Notes: generated by a model not told the origin, from the letters alone. A stretch of DNA of 64,000 bases from Enterococcus pallens ATCC BAA-351 (GCF_000407485.1 NZ_ASWD01000007.1:1-64000), one strand, 5' to 3'. Shown: positions 38,301 to 47,132, numbered from the stretch's first letter. Made by a program: numbers and translations.

Positions 38301-38459
38301 ATGAAAAAGAAATTACCTTTGATTTTCCTTTTACTATTCAACGTTGTGACGGTTATTGCTTTAATAACTGATGTGGCATCAAGTAGTTGGGGGACGTTCT
38401 CCATTATCGTAAATACACTTTATGTGCTCACAATAGATAGAAAGGAGAATAAAACCTAA
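38301..38459 (+). CDS. small two-helix membrane protein, unknown
   Basis: 52-residue hydrophobic protein starting MKKKLPLIFLLLFNVVTV, with a second helix near FSIIVNTLYVLTI. An in-frame ATG at 38292 would add three residues; no clear ribosome site supports either start, which lowers confidence. Its stop overlaps the next start (TAATG), so the pair is translationally coupled. Confidence 0.5.
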   Translation: MKKKLPLIFLLLFNVVTVIALITDVASSSWGTFSIIVNTLYVLTIDRKENKT

Positions 38460-38698
38460 TGAAATACAATCTTACTGTACTTCGTAAAGAACTGTATACG
38501 TTTAAGGATGCAAGTATAAAGCTAGGTAAAAAGCCAAACTACCTAAACCAGATGTTTAAACTCCATCCAGATTGGTTTCACCCAGATACCATAATGCACA
38601 TTGGACGCGAAAATATCATTAGTGAAGAAGGCATAAACTTTTACAAAGACAATGCATCTATTAGAGCAGCAAAAAAAGCCCCAGCCGATCAAGGCTAG
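38459..38698 (+). CDS. small HTH-like protein, unknown
   Basis: 79-residue protein. The segment TFKDASIKLGKKPNYLNQMF reads like a helix-turn-helix as in excisionase- or XRE-like DNA-binding proteins, followed by HPDWFHPDTIMHIGRENI. AAAGGAG precedes the start, and it overlaps the membrane-protein stop. The last codons lie inside the hairpin that terminates the phage late operon on the other strand. Confidence 0.6.
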   Translation: MKYNLTVLRKELYTFKDASIKLGKKPNYLNQMFKLHPDWFHPDTIMHIGRENIISEEGINFYKDNASIRAAKKAPADQG

Positions 38699-38701
38699 GG
38701 C
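38671..38701 (-). terminator. terminator of the phage late operon
   Basis: On the minus strand GCCCTAGCC / GGCTGGGGC pair with one mismatch and are followed by seven T. It lies 10 bases past the endolysin stop and is embedded in the 3' end of a plus-strand gene. Confidence 0.88.
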
Positions 38702-38711
38702 TTAACTTATC

Positions 38712-39419
38712 TTAAATAGGTTTACGTTTAATAGCTTCAGCTAAGCGAACATTCCAAGGGCCTTTTTTCTCTTGCCATTCAAAGTAAGGCATTTCTTTCC
38801 CATTATTAGCTTTGTAAATCTCATTCAAAATGTGTTTTTCATCAGGATGGTTTAGTGGTCGAATTGCTTGCCCGTCAAAGTAGTAAATTGTGTCACCTTT
38901 ATCAGTTAATTTGTAGAAACATTTCATCTCAATCTCTCCTTTTTTTGTATTGTTTTGTGTTGGTTTAGTATTACTAGGCTGAGCGCCTTTTAAACGGTAA
39001 GCGTAAAAGTACGGGCAGCCAGCCATTACCCACCTTTGATCATGATTAGCAATAATGGTCGTATTTTTCCATCCAGTGCATTCAATCCAGTTTTGATTAT
39101 CTAAGGCGGTTCCTGTATGGCCTCCTGCTCCGGCTGAGTATCCTTTTCGCCCCCAAATAATCACATCTCCACGCTGCATTGGAAAATCGCTATTTTCTGC
39201 AATCAATTCAAAACCAAGCTTTAATAAGTAATCATGTAGGGTTTCTGTGCTAGGAATGTATCCATAGTTAAACCCACCAGCTTGACGCAAAGTATAATAA
39301 ACCGATCCCGAACAGTCACAGGTACCATCCGTATAGTAGCGAGAACCATACATGCTATATGAACTATTGTTCACGTATTTTTGAACTGCTGATAACCCAG
39401 CTTCAATATTCAAAGCCAT
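38712..39419 (-). CDS. endolysin, peptidoglycan amidase/endopeptidase (Amidase_5, NlpC/P60-like)
   Basis: 235-residue phage lysin that cuts the cell wall at the end of the lytic cycle. The N-terminal domain (1-145) has Cys36 in CDCSGSVYYTL and His101 in GGHTGTALDN, the catalytic pair of the NlpC/P60-like Amidase_5 group. After a Pro/Thr/Asn linker (SNTKPTQNNTK), the last ~75 residues (CFYKLTDKGDTIYYFDG...) probably bind the wall. No signal peptide, so it depends on the holin. Last gene of the late operon. Confidence 0.9.
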   Translation of the reverse strand: MALNIEAGLSAVQKYVNNSSYSMYGSRYYTDGTCDCSGSVYYTLRQAGGFNYGYIPSTETLHDYLLKLGFELIAENSDFPMQRGDVIIWGRKGYSAGAGGHTGTALDNQNWIECTGWKNTTIIANHDQRWVMAGCPYFYAYRLKGAQPSNTKPTQNNTKKGEIEMKCFYKLTDKGDTIYYFDGQAIRPLNHPDEKHILNEIYKANNGKEMPYFEWQEKKGPWNVRLAEAIKRKPI

Positions 39420-39521
39420 CTACTTTTCCTCCTTTTTCTCAGGATGTTCAGGCTGAGGTTGTAATCCAACATTTTTATCATTTGATTTTTCATAAAGCTC
39501 TTTGGCCTTTTTCATGTCCAT
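39420..39521 (-). CDS. 33-residue hydrophilic peptide between holin and endolysin
   Basis: A highly charged peptide starting MDMKKAKELYEKSN and ending HPEKKEEK. A strong GGGGGAGG site lies six bases before the ATG. It overlaps the holin stop by 1 base and ends directly before the endolysin start, so it is almost certainly translated. Function unknown; a role in lysis timing is only a guess from position. Confidence 0.65.
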   Translation of the reverse strand: MDMKKAKELYEKSNDKNVGLQPQPEHPEKKEEK

Positions 39522-39928
39522 TATTTTTCCTCCCCCTTATCTCTAATTTGTAAAAATACTGTACGTAGTTTTTCTGGTAATGGAATAAATACTGACACAT
39601 TTTCCAAAAAAGAAATTCCTTCATTTGCCAAATAGAACATAATTACCACTTCTCGTAGTGGAATAGCATTCCCTAATATTTTTTCAAGTTCTACTGCAAC
39701 ACCTACAACAATAAAAATTAGAATTTTTTTCAATAATCCATTAAATCCTACTCGGCTGCTGATTTGCTGCAGCTTCCAGCCCTTCATTAATCCAGTGATA
39801 TAGTCAACAACTACTACAACCATCAACGTGTGCAAAATTGTATCCATGCCCCCCAACCAACTAACCGCAAATCCTCCTACTAGCCCGAAAACAATTGAGA
39901 TACTATTCAAATATTTTTCCAAAATCAT
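39521..39928 (-). CDS. phage holin, holin_4/TcdE-like family
   Basis: 135-residue membrane protein with about three helices (residues ~8-28, 30-47, 68-100). The stretch LHTLMVVVVVDYITGLMKGWK is typical of the holin_4 (Cph1/TcdE) family, and the C-terminus is charged (LRTVFLQIRDKGEEK). It makes the membrane holes that let the endolysin out. It sits two genes upstream of the endolysin. ATG start after AAAGGAGTTA. Confidence 0.88.
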   Translation of the reverse strand: MILEKYLNSISIVFGLVGGFAVSWLGGMDTILHTLMVVVVVDYITGLMKGWKLQQISSRVGFNGLLKKILIFIVVGVAVELEKILGNAIPLREVVIMFYLANEGISFLENVSVFIPLPEKLRTVFLQIRDKGEEK

Positions 39929-39955
39929 TAACTCCTTTCCAAAATAAAAGAGAGC

Positions 39956-40084
39956 CTAAAATGGCTCTCCGGTAATCTTTTCAAACTGTGTTTCAGTAAT
40001 ACATTCTGGAACGAATTCTCTCACCTGCTTCACATTAAAGCAGCCCCAATCAAACATCATCTTTACATCAGTGTAGGTAAACAT
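39956..40084 (-). CDS. XkdX family phage protein
   Basis: 42-residue protein starting MFTYTDVKMMFDWGCFNVKQ and ending FEKITGEPF, the hallmark WGC..V.....IT...(Y/F)E.ITGE pattern of XkdX, a small protein at the end of tail-fibre modules. Its start overlaps the upstream stop by one base, with GGAGGTGC before it. Function in the virion is not known. Confidence 0.85.
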   Translation of the reverse strand: MFTYTDVKMMFDWGCFNVKQVREFVPECITETQFEKITGEPF

Positions 40085-40458
40085 TATGCAGCACCTCCGA
40101 TTTGAGTTTTAAGCTCTTCGATTTCTTTATTGATAGCCACGTCATTCAGCATCAATTTACCGTTTAATTTCGCCATCGAATCAGTCTTACTTGTCAATGC
40201 TTCATTTGATTCTTTAAGTTGTTTATTGTCTACCTCTAAACCAACTGCTAGATTCTCAAGTAACGCAAGTTTTTTAGAATAATCTTGCGTTACTGCTTCT
40301 TCCCACTTTCCAGCTTCAAAGTTGAAAAATTGTGATTGGTCATTGACTAGTCCGGTCAATGGTTCAACTTCAACAAACGGTAAAACTGTTGGGAAGTCAT
40401 TTGCTACCTCATGGATTTCAAAGCCTAATGGATAAAGTACCTTATAAATTGTTTTCAT
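40084..40458 (-). CDS. phage tail-fibre-associated protein with coiled coil
   Basis: 124-residue protein. The N-terminal half (YKVLYPLGFEIHEVANDFPTV...) is globular; from about residue 60 a heptad-like coiled coil follows (LLENLAVGLEVDNKQLKESNE). It lies between fibre genes and XkdX, as in many Lactobacillales phages. Probably a fibre accessory; unnamed. Confidence 0.65.
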   Translation of the reverse strand: MKTIYKVLYPLGFEIHEVANDFPTVLPFVEVEPLTGLVNDQSQFFNFEAGKWEEAVTQDYSKKLALLENLAVGLEVDNKQLKESNEALTSKTDSMAKLNGKLMLNDVAINKEIEELKTQIGGAA

Positions 40459-40470
40459 TTCTTATTCCTC

Positions 40471-40968
40471 CTAAGCATTTTTGGCTGGCCAATGGCATGA
40501 CGCAGTGATCCAAGTACCTGCCTGAAAATCAGAACCTGCCGTCATTTCTCCAGCAGGGGTAAAATAAATCATTTCTCCTTTGGTGCTAACTACCAGGACA
40601 CGCATAGTTATGTCTGGTTGATATTCAGTACCAATATTTGTAATCAAGCGAGTGTCTTTATACCATACTTTCTTTAGCTGAAATGAACATGAAAATGTAA
40701 CACCAGTCCCCTCACGATAAAAATCCATTGATCCGGATTGAATATCGCTGTTTTCTGTACTAATTCGTTTGCTAACTTTCGCTCTTAATGATTTTTCACT
40801 GATGGTTTTACCTTTGACTTGTATTCCATCTTCGAAGTTCTTAACACCTTTGACTGTTTCATTTCCAGTAGCCTTAACTAGTTTCCCAGTAATACCGTCA
40901 ATTGCATCGGCATGAGTTTTCATATATTTAGGTTCGCCTTTTTCTTTAAGTTGATACACGTCTACCAT
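40471..40968 (-). CDS. phage tail fibre/receptor-binding-type protein
   Basis: 165-residue protein. The start MVDVYQLKEKGEPKYMKTH matches the short N-terminal module of fibre proteins in this cluster (YxKTHxxAI), followed by a strand-rich C-terminal domain (about 70-165: GVTFSCSFQLKKVWY, MRVLVVSTKG). It may contact the cell surface. Start overlaps the upstream stop by one base (TAATG). Confidence 0.6.
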   Translation of the reverse strand: MVDVYQLKEKGEPKYMKTHADAIDGITGKLVKATGNETVKGVKNFEDGIQVKGKTISEKSLRAKVSKRISTENSDIQSGSMDFYREGTGVTFSCSFQLKKVWYKDTRLITNIGTEYQPDITMRVLVVSTKGEMIYFTPAGEMTAGSDFQAGTWITASCHWPAKNA

Positions 40969-41414
40969 TACACTTCACCTACCTTTTCAAAAGTAATACC
41001 TGAATTTGATAATCCATCCAGTTTCTTTTTATCGGCTGCTGACATTAATCCTGCAGTGGTTTGAGTTGCGGCAGATGGATTTTTTTGAGCTCCGCTTTCA
41101 ATCGCATTCAGTTTAACTTTATCAGCTGCGGCCATTAAACCATTCGCAGTTGTAGTTGCTGGCGTTGTAGTCGTAGCATTTTGTCCTGGATCACCTTTAT
41201 CTCCTTTAGGTAAAATAAAATTGAATCTGGCCGCACTAGAAGTTCCCGCATTGGTTACTGCAGCAGTTGTACCACTGGTCACAGTACCGACGGTTATCGT
41301 CGCTGCATCACCCTTATCTCCTTTTAAGAGTGTGGGTTTCCCCTCTAATGCTTCCCAATGTGTTTGTGGAAAGACCTGTATACCTTCCTGTTTTACTTTT
41401 ACAATATCTGTCAT
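40968..41414 (-). CDS. collagen-like phage tail fibre protein
   Basis: 148-residue fibre. After a YPQTHWEAL-type start module come two short collagen-like G-D-K blocks (LLKGDKGDAA and LPKGDKGDPG) and two copies of a tail repeat (ANGLMAAADKVKLNAIE and AGLMSAADKKKLDGL). It ends FEKVGEV, the same tail as the preceding gene product. Probably a trimeric fibre of the host-binding tip. The repeats are a likely hotspot for variation. Confidence 0.75.
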   Translation of the reverse strand: MTDIVKVKQEGIQVFPQTHWEALEGKPTLLKGDKGDAATITVGTVTSGTTAAVTNAGTSSAARFNFILPKGDKGDPGQNATTTTPATTTANGLMAAADKVKLNAIESGAQKNPSAATQTTAGLMSAADKKKLDGLSNSGITFEKVGEV

Positions 41415-41415
41415 T

Positions 41416-42207
41416 TTACACTTCCCCTACTTTCTCAAATGATACACTCGAAATTTTTGAATCTGTATATTCTCTTGCATCTTCAATGATTTCTACCAAT
41501 TTTTCATTTAGATAATCCTCACTTACTCCACCACTGCTGCCGCCTCCTGTAGCACTTATAACACCAGTGTTTGAAATTGAGATCCCAACGCCTGCGGTGT
41601 AATTAAGCTGAGGGTCTGCGGATAATGTTTCATCAGTTATCGTTAATCCACGGCCAACCTTCACTCCGCCTTTTGTCTCAGCAGATGCCGTTGGCAATTG
41701 ATAGTCCGTACTACTTTCGACCAAGGCACTAATTACACCTTCATCACTTATTGAAATATTGGTGCCTGCCGTCAAATTCTTAAGCGACTCTAATTTACTT
41801 TTTAGTTCCTGAGTGAAATTGAAATCAGTCTGTTTTAAAGCTGATACTTTTCCAGTAGCGTCAATAGTCAACAGTTCGCCAATCCTTATGCCCCCAAGCT
41901 TGTCTACCGTGGCGATTGGCAAAATATAATCACACTCTCCTGAATTCAGTAGTTTTTGATACAATTCCGCTGTTAAAATACCGTCAGTAGTCTCAGATGC
42001 GTAAGGCAACTCAGTTATTGCATTTTCTAAACCCAAATCCGATTTGGTGATAACAACAGCTCCAATTTTCCCATTGACAGAAAGAACCTTTGTTTCACCA
42101 GAAATTAGTTTATCTAAACCTAGAATGGCACTTACATGTGTGATCGGCATAAATTGCCATTGGACACCGTTATCATCCGTTTCCATCATCCGTTTGATTT
42201 TAACCAT
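41416..42207 (-). CDS. phage tail fibre with repeated tail-shaft modules
   Basis: 263-residue protein. Repeated strand modules are visible: LDKLISGETKVLSVNGKIG, then 'LPYASETTDGILT', 'LPIATVDKLGGIRIG' and 'LPTASAETKGGVKVG' blocks, each beginning LPxA and ending in G-rich turns, plus two GTNISISDEGVIS / GVGISISNTGVIS copies. A Gly/Ser linker (GGGSSGG) precedes a C-terminal helix ending FEKVGEV. It is a fibre shaft of the distal tail. It overlaps the BppU gene by 8 bases. Confidence 0.72.
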   Translation of the reverse strand: MVKIKRMMETDDNGVQWQFMPITHVSAILGLDKLISGETKVLSVNGKIGAVVITKSDLGLENAITELPYASETTDGILTAELYQKLLNSGECDYILPIATVDKLGGIRIGELLTIDATGKVSALKQTDFNFTQELKSKLESLKNLTAGTNISISDEGVISALVESSTDYQLPTASAETKGGVKVGRGLTITDETLSADPQLNYTAGVGISISNTGVISATGGGSSGGVSEDYLNEKLVEIIEDAREYTDSKISSVSFEKVGEV

Positions 42208-43111
42208 CGATCACACCTACCTTTTCTATGGTGAAAGTGTTTTGTTTAGCATCATCCACCGTTGCTATAATTAAAGCACCCTCTTCGTTTAAATTATCCA
42301 CAGTTCCGACCTTCTCAACCTCATGATTTGAAGAAAAGTTATCGTCTTGTAAAATACTCAGAAATTCTACTTCACCATAATCAATGGTGAACAGCCTAGC
42401 TTGCAGCCTTTGGTACAAATACTCAAAATCAGCTAAAAGCCGATCGCCAATGGAATTGTGCCGAACACCTTGAATGTCAACACGCGCATCCATCAATTCC
42501 AGCAAAAGGGTGCCACCTGGATCGATCTCGGCTAGTACAGATTTGATTGATTCAAACCACGCTAAGTATTCTGATTCTTGACCATCACGCCAAGACTCGA
42601 ATGTATCTTGTTGATTTTTTCGCCAAGATTCGAATTCTTCTTTCCTTGCCGCCATCCAATCATTGAAATCACCTTTTCCAGCATTAATGAAAGCTGTCAT
42701 ATCAGCAATTAAATCCTCAATTGTCTGCCAATACGAGCCCATCTCGGCTTCCGTCTTTGAAACGGCTTTGACAACAAAATAGGAGAAGTCTTGTGTAGTT
42801 GCAACCAAGTCTTCTCCTTTGATAATAATTATGTTAGCTGTCTGCTTGTGTAATTTTTGCATTGTATATTCATCGAACGTATAGCGAATTTTTCCGTTCC
42901 CAGCATCAACGATTTCGCAGGAACGTTGTACAGCATAGCCACCAATAATTGATTCAATATATGCATCGCATTGAGTAAGGTCATAAGGCTTCCCGTTCTC
43001 TACTATTGTCGCTTCCATAATTTCACTATTTCGGTTTCCCTGACGGACCTGGATAATTCCAATATGGTTAAAAGGCTCAGTCGTGCTCAAAGTAACGTTC
43101 CATTTTGCCAT
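42200..43111 (-). CDS. BppU-type baseplate upper protein
   Basis: 303-residue protein. The N-terminal domain (IQVRQGNRNSEIMEATIVENG to about residue 125) is the BppU fold that docks receptor-binding proteins on the baseplate. Then comes a coiled-coil rod (140-200) with repeated Trp motifs (DWMAARKEEFESWRKN, DTFESWRDG). The C-terminal ~80 residues hold two IEKVG/EKVGTV segments. It links the tail tip with the fibres encoded after it. Confidence 0.85.
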   Translation of the reverse strand: MAKWNVTLSTTEPFNHIGIIQVRQGNRNSEIMEATIVENGKPYDLTQCDAYIESIIGGYAVQRSCEIVDAGNGKIRYTFDEYTMQKLHKQTANIIIIKGEDLVATTQDFSYFVVKAVSKTEAEMGSYWQTIEDLIADMTAFINAGKGDFNDWMAARKEEFESWRKNQQDTFESWRDGQESEYLAWFESIKSVLAEIDPGGTLLLELMDARVDIQGVRHNSIGDRLLADFEYLYQRLQARLFTIDYGEVEFLSILQDDNFSSNHEVEKVGTVDNLNEEGALIIATVDDAKQNTFTIEKVGVIDG

Positions 43112-43596
43112 TATAGCATCACATCCTTTTCAAAATCTGGAGGAATACAAATAGAAGCAATGTGTTCAGAACCATAGAATTCACGCTCATATTGCGAGAC
43201 TATTTCACCGGATTCACCATTTTGTTCGTACGTTTGTATTTTTCCGTTTTCTAACCCGCTAATCACTCCAGTATGACCGAAGTTCTTATGAGCTCTTAAA
43301 AATTCACTTACTTTGGCTCCTCGCCGCCAGTTAATTATAGCCCCAACCTTTAACTGATCATAAAGGGGATTCTCAATAACTTCCCATAAATACAAGTTCC
43401 AATTATATGCAGTCCCAATGTCAGCCGCGGAAAAGACATTTCCATTGCGTACTTTTATCTCATACTTTGTTCCAGCTCCTAAATCGGGACCAATCATTAC
43501 TCCAGCGTACTCTGCTGCCAAAGCGTAACACTGTCTATTGCCGACGGTTTGATTTAAAAGCTGTTTCATACGATTTATTCCTTTTTTATCAATCAA
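43111..43596 (-). CDS. CHAP-like peptidoglycan hydrolase of the tail region
   Basis: 161-residue protein. RQCYALAAEYAG supplies the catalytic Cys and GHTGVISGLENG the His of a CHAP-like amidase/endopeptidase fold; YEREFYGSEHI near the end is typical of phage CHAP proteins. TTG start at 43596 with AGGTGGTG before it; an ATG at 43569 with AAAGGAA is an alternative. It lies between the tail-tip lysin and BppU, so it is probably virion-associated and not the endolysin. Confidence 0.78.
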   Translation of the reverse strand: MIDKKGINRMKQLLNQTVGNRQCYALAAEYAGVMIGPDLGAGTKYEIKVRNGNVFSAADIGTAYNWNLYLWEVIENPLYDQLKVGAIINWRRGAKVSEFLRAHKNFGHTGVISGLENGKIQTYEQNGESGEIVSQYEREFYGSEHIASICIPPDFEKDVML

Positions 43597-43607
43597 ATAA
43601 TCACCAC

Positions 43608-46358
43608 CTATTTTAATGCTCTAGCCAGACAGACATCGCCTCCATTTAATAGCCAGCCGAATGATTGATCCACTCGACCAATACCAACACCGCCAACTTG
43701 AGAACCACCCATTTCTATAATGGAAGTGGTATACCCATGCCAGTCTTCAGCAAGTATTGCTGTGTGTCCATTTGCACCGGCACCACCTCCTTGATTCACT
43801 ATCAGAACATCACCGGCTTTTGCTTCACTTTGTGCTATTTCTGTGAGCCAATTTTTAGGACCTCTTGCATCACTAGTCATTGATCCGGTATACCATCCAA
43901 CACCTGGTGGCGTACGATAGCCGGCTTTTGTTAAAACTAACCATACAAAAGAAGAGCAGTCAGCATATCCATTGCGATCTGGATTCTCTACTGAGCCAAA
44001 TTGTGTTCTTAATGGCATTGAATAATTGAAATAGTCCAGCAAGCTTTTAGCTGTATCCAGGACATCTCCACCACCAGAAGGGATTTTTAAATTTTTAAAC
44101 TTGTTATACCAATGATTAGCGTAATCAATTCTTTCTGGATGTGAATTCAATGGACGTTCAAAGTTCTTTTCAAATGCAGTAGTTGCCGTAGCAATATCTG
44201 TCATTTTAAGAAATTCAGCCCAAGAATATGGATAAGCAGAGCTTGCTATCCATTGTCCGTTTGGACCGTGCCAGAATAATAATTTCATTTGAGCCACACT
44301 GGTATCTGGATCATCTGTAATTCCTGCTTTTTGCATAAGTGAAATCATATAATCTCGTCCAACAGTACCTTTTAAAGTCCATTGGAAAAGGCCATATCCG
44401 AAGCCCGGTGTCCCTCCACTTTCATCAGCAGTCGGTCGTGCATCTGACTCTCCCTGTGCATTTCCGCATAAGGCTGCAGCCGCTTCTTGAGTACACCCTG
44501 CAGCAATCGCGCTCGCCCAGATTATCCAATATCTTTTATCTCTTTCATCTGTTACTTCTGGAGGAAATTCGCCATTCCATGAACCGCTACCTCCTCCACC
44601 CTGTCCTGGGAATACCTGCTCATTCTTAATTTTCAAATCCTGAGTAACGTTCACATTGCCATCTAGTTCAATGTCTGGTGCGATTAACTGTATTTTCTTA
44701 CTATGCTTTAGCATGATACTATCTTTGTTAATATGAAACGTTTCGGCAGTTCCATTATTGTTAAATTGGAAATGCAGAATTGGATTGCCACCGTTAGTTA
44801 ATAAATTGATGGTAGCAAGCTGCTTGTCATCGGCGGAAAGAAATCTAACTGTTCCATTTTCTATCTTAATTTTGGTTCCATTCGGATTTATTGTCTCGAA
44901 CGTTGAACCGTAGATGTCCGTCCCCTTAATAGTTGATCCAGTTATATTGACACCGATAATATCTATCGCACGAAGGATTCCAGCACGTATAAAATCAGCA
45001 TAAAATGTACTATCAATTGTCCATGCTGTTGTAAAAGGGCCTTTCCAACCACTTTTTGAAAAACCAATTCCCGACTTATTCATTCTCAGAACATGCTTGG
45101 CCTTTTCTACATCTTCGTTATCCATAATCAAGATATCTGAAGGTCTATTCTTTGGCCAATGGACAACGTGTCCGCCATCATTTCCTGTAATAACTTTTGA
45201 AGCATTTAGCAGATCATCATGAAGTTCACTATGTGTTTCCTCGATTTTATCTCTCGTCTCCTGGACTACTTCTTTAATTGTTCTGGTATACATGCCAGGA
45301 TCATTCCCTAAGATAAGGTCCTTATACATTCCCAACCTCGGGTAATAATTGTATTCGATCATTCGTTCTTCAATAGTGATATCTTGCTTTTGAAGCTTGC
45401 CATGCAGCGAATCACCTAGTTGGAGAGTAAACAAATCCTTATACATGGAATACTCCTCGGTTGAAGCTAAATCAACTATACTCACTTTATGACTGACTTT
45501 AGGAATATGGACCTGTTGCTTGCCAAATAAATCATTTTTTGCCCAATCAATTAATTCTTGTTTCGTTTGGCATTGAGAATTCGTATATTTTCCGATAACT
45601 CGATTTTCATCAGTCACCTTATACTCTGTTGTCTCAATGTAAGCAGCTATAACTTCATCTCTATCGGCATCGTAATCACCTTCTTCTGTAGCACCTATTA
45701 GATACAGACAATTCGGACAAATAGCATCACTTATGGTTTCTTCAATTGAATCTAGATTTAATCCCATATCAATGGTGTAACCTTTATCAGTTCCAAGTCT
45801 TTCTCTCATTACTAAATTAAAATTATCCATATCCAGCTCTCCTCCGGACACACTAGCAAAGTTTTGAGCATTATTATTCGATCCGATCAAGGCATCTACT
45901 GGATAGTTCTGTTTAATAGTAAATTGGTGCTTGCCTTCCATAACACCACTGTATGTGAACCGCTGCTTAAAAACTAAAGAGCTTTGAATTTTTTTCATGA
46001 TTTCGTCAACAGTTCCTTGTGAGACAAACATATTCTCTACAAAGTTTCGATTCGCATCAAATCCTATATGGTTTGCTACAAACGATATAGTGGTTAGGGT
46101 CTTGGTTGGAATCTGATTAATTCGAAATAGTTGCCAAGTACCATCTGGGCAGTAAGCTTTTAGAATGGCTTTAGACTTAATTAGCTTTGCGTGGTCACCA
46201 TCAATTGAATAGACACCACTCAACATGAATCGACCATTTAACACTCTATTTATAAGCGGCTCATCTTCAAAATCTTGGAGTATGATTCCGTTATGAGAAA
46301 AGTCTGTCTCATTTTCATCGTAAATGCTCACGTCTCTTAAGCTCATAACCACAAACAC
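43608..46358 (-). CDS. tail-tip protein (Tal) with two peptidoglycan-degrading domains
   Basis: 916-residue tail-associated lysin. The N-terminal ~370 residues form the gp27-like hub of the prophage endopeptidase-tail family. A helical/strand linker follows (380-600). A phage tail lysozyme domain starts near 610 (WASAIAAGCTQEAAAALCGN, QGESDARP with a likely catalytic Glu). The end (about 760-916) is an NlpC/P60-like domain with Cys in YADCSSFVWLVL and His in GANGHTAILAED. It would open the wall during DNA entry. Overlaps Dit by 16 bases. Confidence 0.88.
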   Translation of the reverse strand: MFVVMSLRDVSIYDENETDFSHNGIILQDFEDEPLINRVLNGRFMLSGVYSIDGDHAKLIKSKAILKAYCPDGTWQLFRINQIPTKTLTTISFVANHIGFDANRNFVENMFVSQGTVDEIMKKIQSSLVFKQRFTYSGVMEGKHQFTIKQNYPVDALIGSNNNAQNFASVSGGELDMDNFNLVMRERLGTDKGYTIDMGLNLDSIEETISDAICPNCLYLIGATEEGDYDADRDEVIAAYIETTEYKVTDENRVIGKYTNSQCQTKQELIDWAKNDLFGKQQVHIPKVSHKVSIVDLASTEEYSMYKDLFTLQLGDSLHGKLQKQDITIEERMIEYNYYPRLGMYKDLILGNDPGMYTRTIKEVVQETRDKIEETHSELHDDLLNASKVITGNDGGHVVHWPKNRPSDILIMDNEDVEKAKHVLRMNKSGIGFSKSGWKGPFTTAWTIDSTFYADFIRAGILRAIDIIGVNITGSTIKGTDIYGSTFETINPNGTKIKIENGTVRFLSADDKQLATINLLTNGGNPILHFQFNNNGTAETFHINKDSIMLKHSKKIQLIAPDIELDGNVNVTQDLKIKNEQVFPGQGGGGSGSWNGEFPPEVTDERDKRYWIIWASAIAAGCTQEAAAALCGNAQGESDARPTADESGGTPGFGYGLFQWTLKGTVGRDYMISLMQKAGITDDPDTSVAQMKLLFWHGPNGQWIASSAYPYSWAEFLKMTDIATATTAFEKNFERPLNSHPERIDYANHWYNKFKNLKIPSGGGDVLDTAKSLLDYFNYSMPLRTQFGSVENPDRNGYADCSSFVWLVLTKAGYRTPPGVGWYTGSMTSDARGPKNWLTEIAQSEAKAGDVLIVNQGGGAGANGHTAILAEDWHGYTTSIIEMGGSQVGGVGIGRVDQSFGWLLNGGDVCLARALK

Positions 46359-47128
46359 CTCGCTTCCATTAAAGATGATTCAATGCCTGAAAATTTCCAC
46401 AAGTTTACTCCAGTTTGGTTAACATAGGTATCCACATTCTCAGAGTATGGAAATATCCCTTCGGTTCTGACAAATTGATTGTTTTGTATTGCTATTTTCT
46501 TTTGGCAATCCAAAATAACCATTCCTTTTTGAGTTCCATTTAACACAAAAGAACGGCCATTCACCTCAATTCGAATGTCGCCCCCTTTAGATTGTAATTC
46601 GAAATATGGAAATGATGGCACCATTCCCGGATCATAAATCGAATAACTGCCCTCGTTTATTGTTCTTATTTCATTTCTCAATGTACGTTTAAAAGGCTCG
46701 CATTCAAAAGTTACTGTGAACTTCCAAAAGCTATTCATCTCGTTAAAGTAAGGCCTCGGTTGTCCCTTGTCTAATACCGTTGCATATCGATACTTATCTT
46801 GATCAATTGATAAAATAAGTTTGCCCGATCCAGTAAGCCATCTTTTGACCTCTTCCAAGTGGTCAAAGTCTGTTAACTGGATTTCTATTGGATATTCGAA
46901 AGAGTCATAATCACCAAATGTTCGGTGGAGTCTTCCACTTCTACCAGCTAGTTTAATTGATTCGACCTCTTTTACTGCTTGAACCTCTCCCAGTTCGGCA
47001 TCAATGAAACATGAGTGATTCTTGAACGAATTCTCTCCTCTATAGGTGAATGAAGGTATGTTTTCATCAAATGTGTATAATGACGGTTCCATAGTCATCC
47101 ATTCTTCTGTAGAACTTATTCTATTCAA
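46343..47128 (-). CDS. distal tail protein (Dit)
   Basis: 261-residue Dit-type protein (Sipho_tail family), the hub ring joining the tail tube to the tip. The N-terminal domain shows RSGRLHRTFGDYDSFEYPIE and the ring pattern through FWKFTVTFECEPF; the C-terminal galectin-like part has SFPYFELQSKGGDIRIEVNG. TTG start at 47128 after GGGGGTGATTAA. Encoded between tape measure and Tal, the standard order. Confidence 0.88.
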   Translation of the reverse strand: MNRISSTEEWMTMEPSLYTFDENIPSFTYRGENSFKNHSCFIDAELGEVQAVKEVESIKLAGRSGRLHRTFGDYDSFEYPIEIQLTDFDHLEEVKRWLTGSGKLILSIDQDKYRYATVLDKGQPRPYFNEMNSFWKFTVTFECEPFKRTLRNEIRTINEGSYSIYDPGMVPSFPYFELQSKGGDIRIEVNGRSFVLNGTQKGMVILDCQKKIAIQNNQFVRTEGIFPYSENVDTYVNQTGVNLWKFSGIESSLMEARCLWL

Positions 47129-47132
47129 TTAA

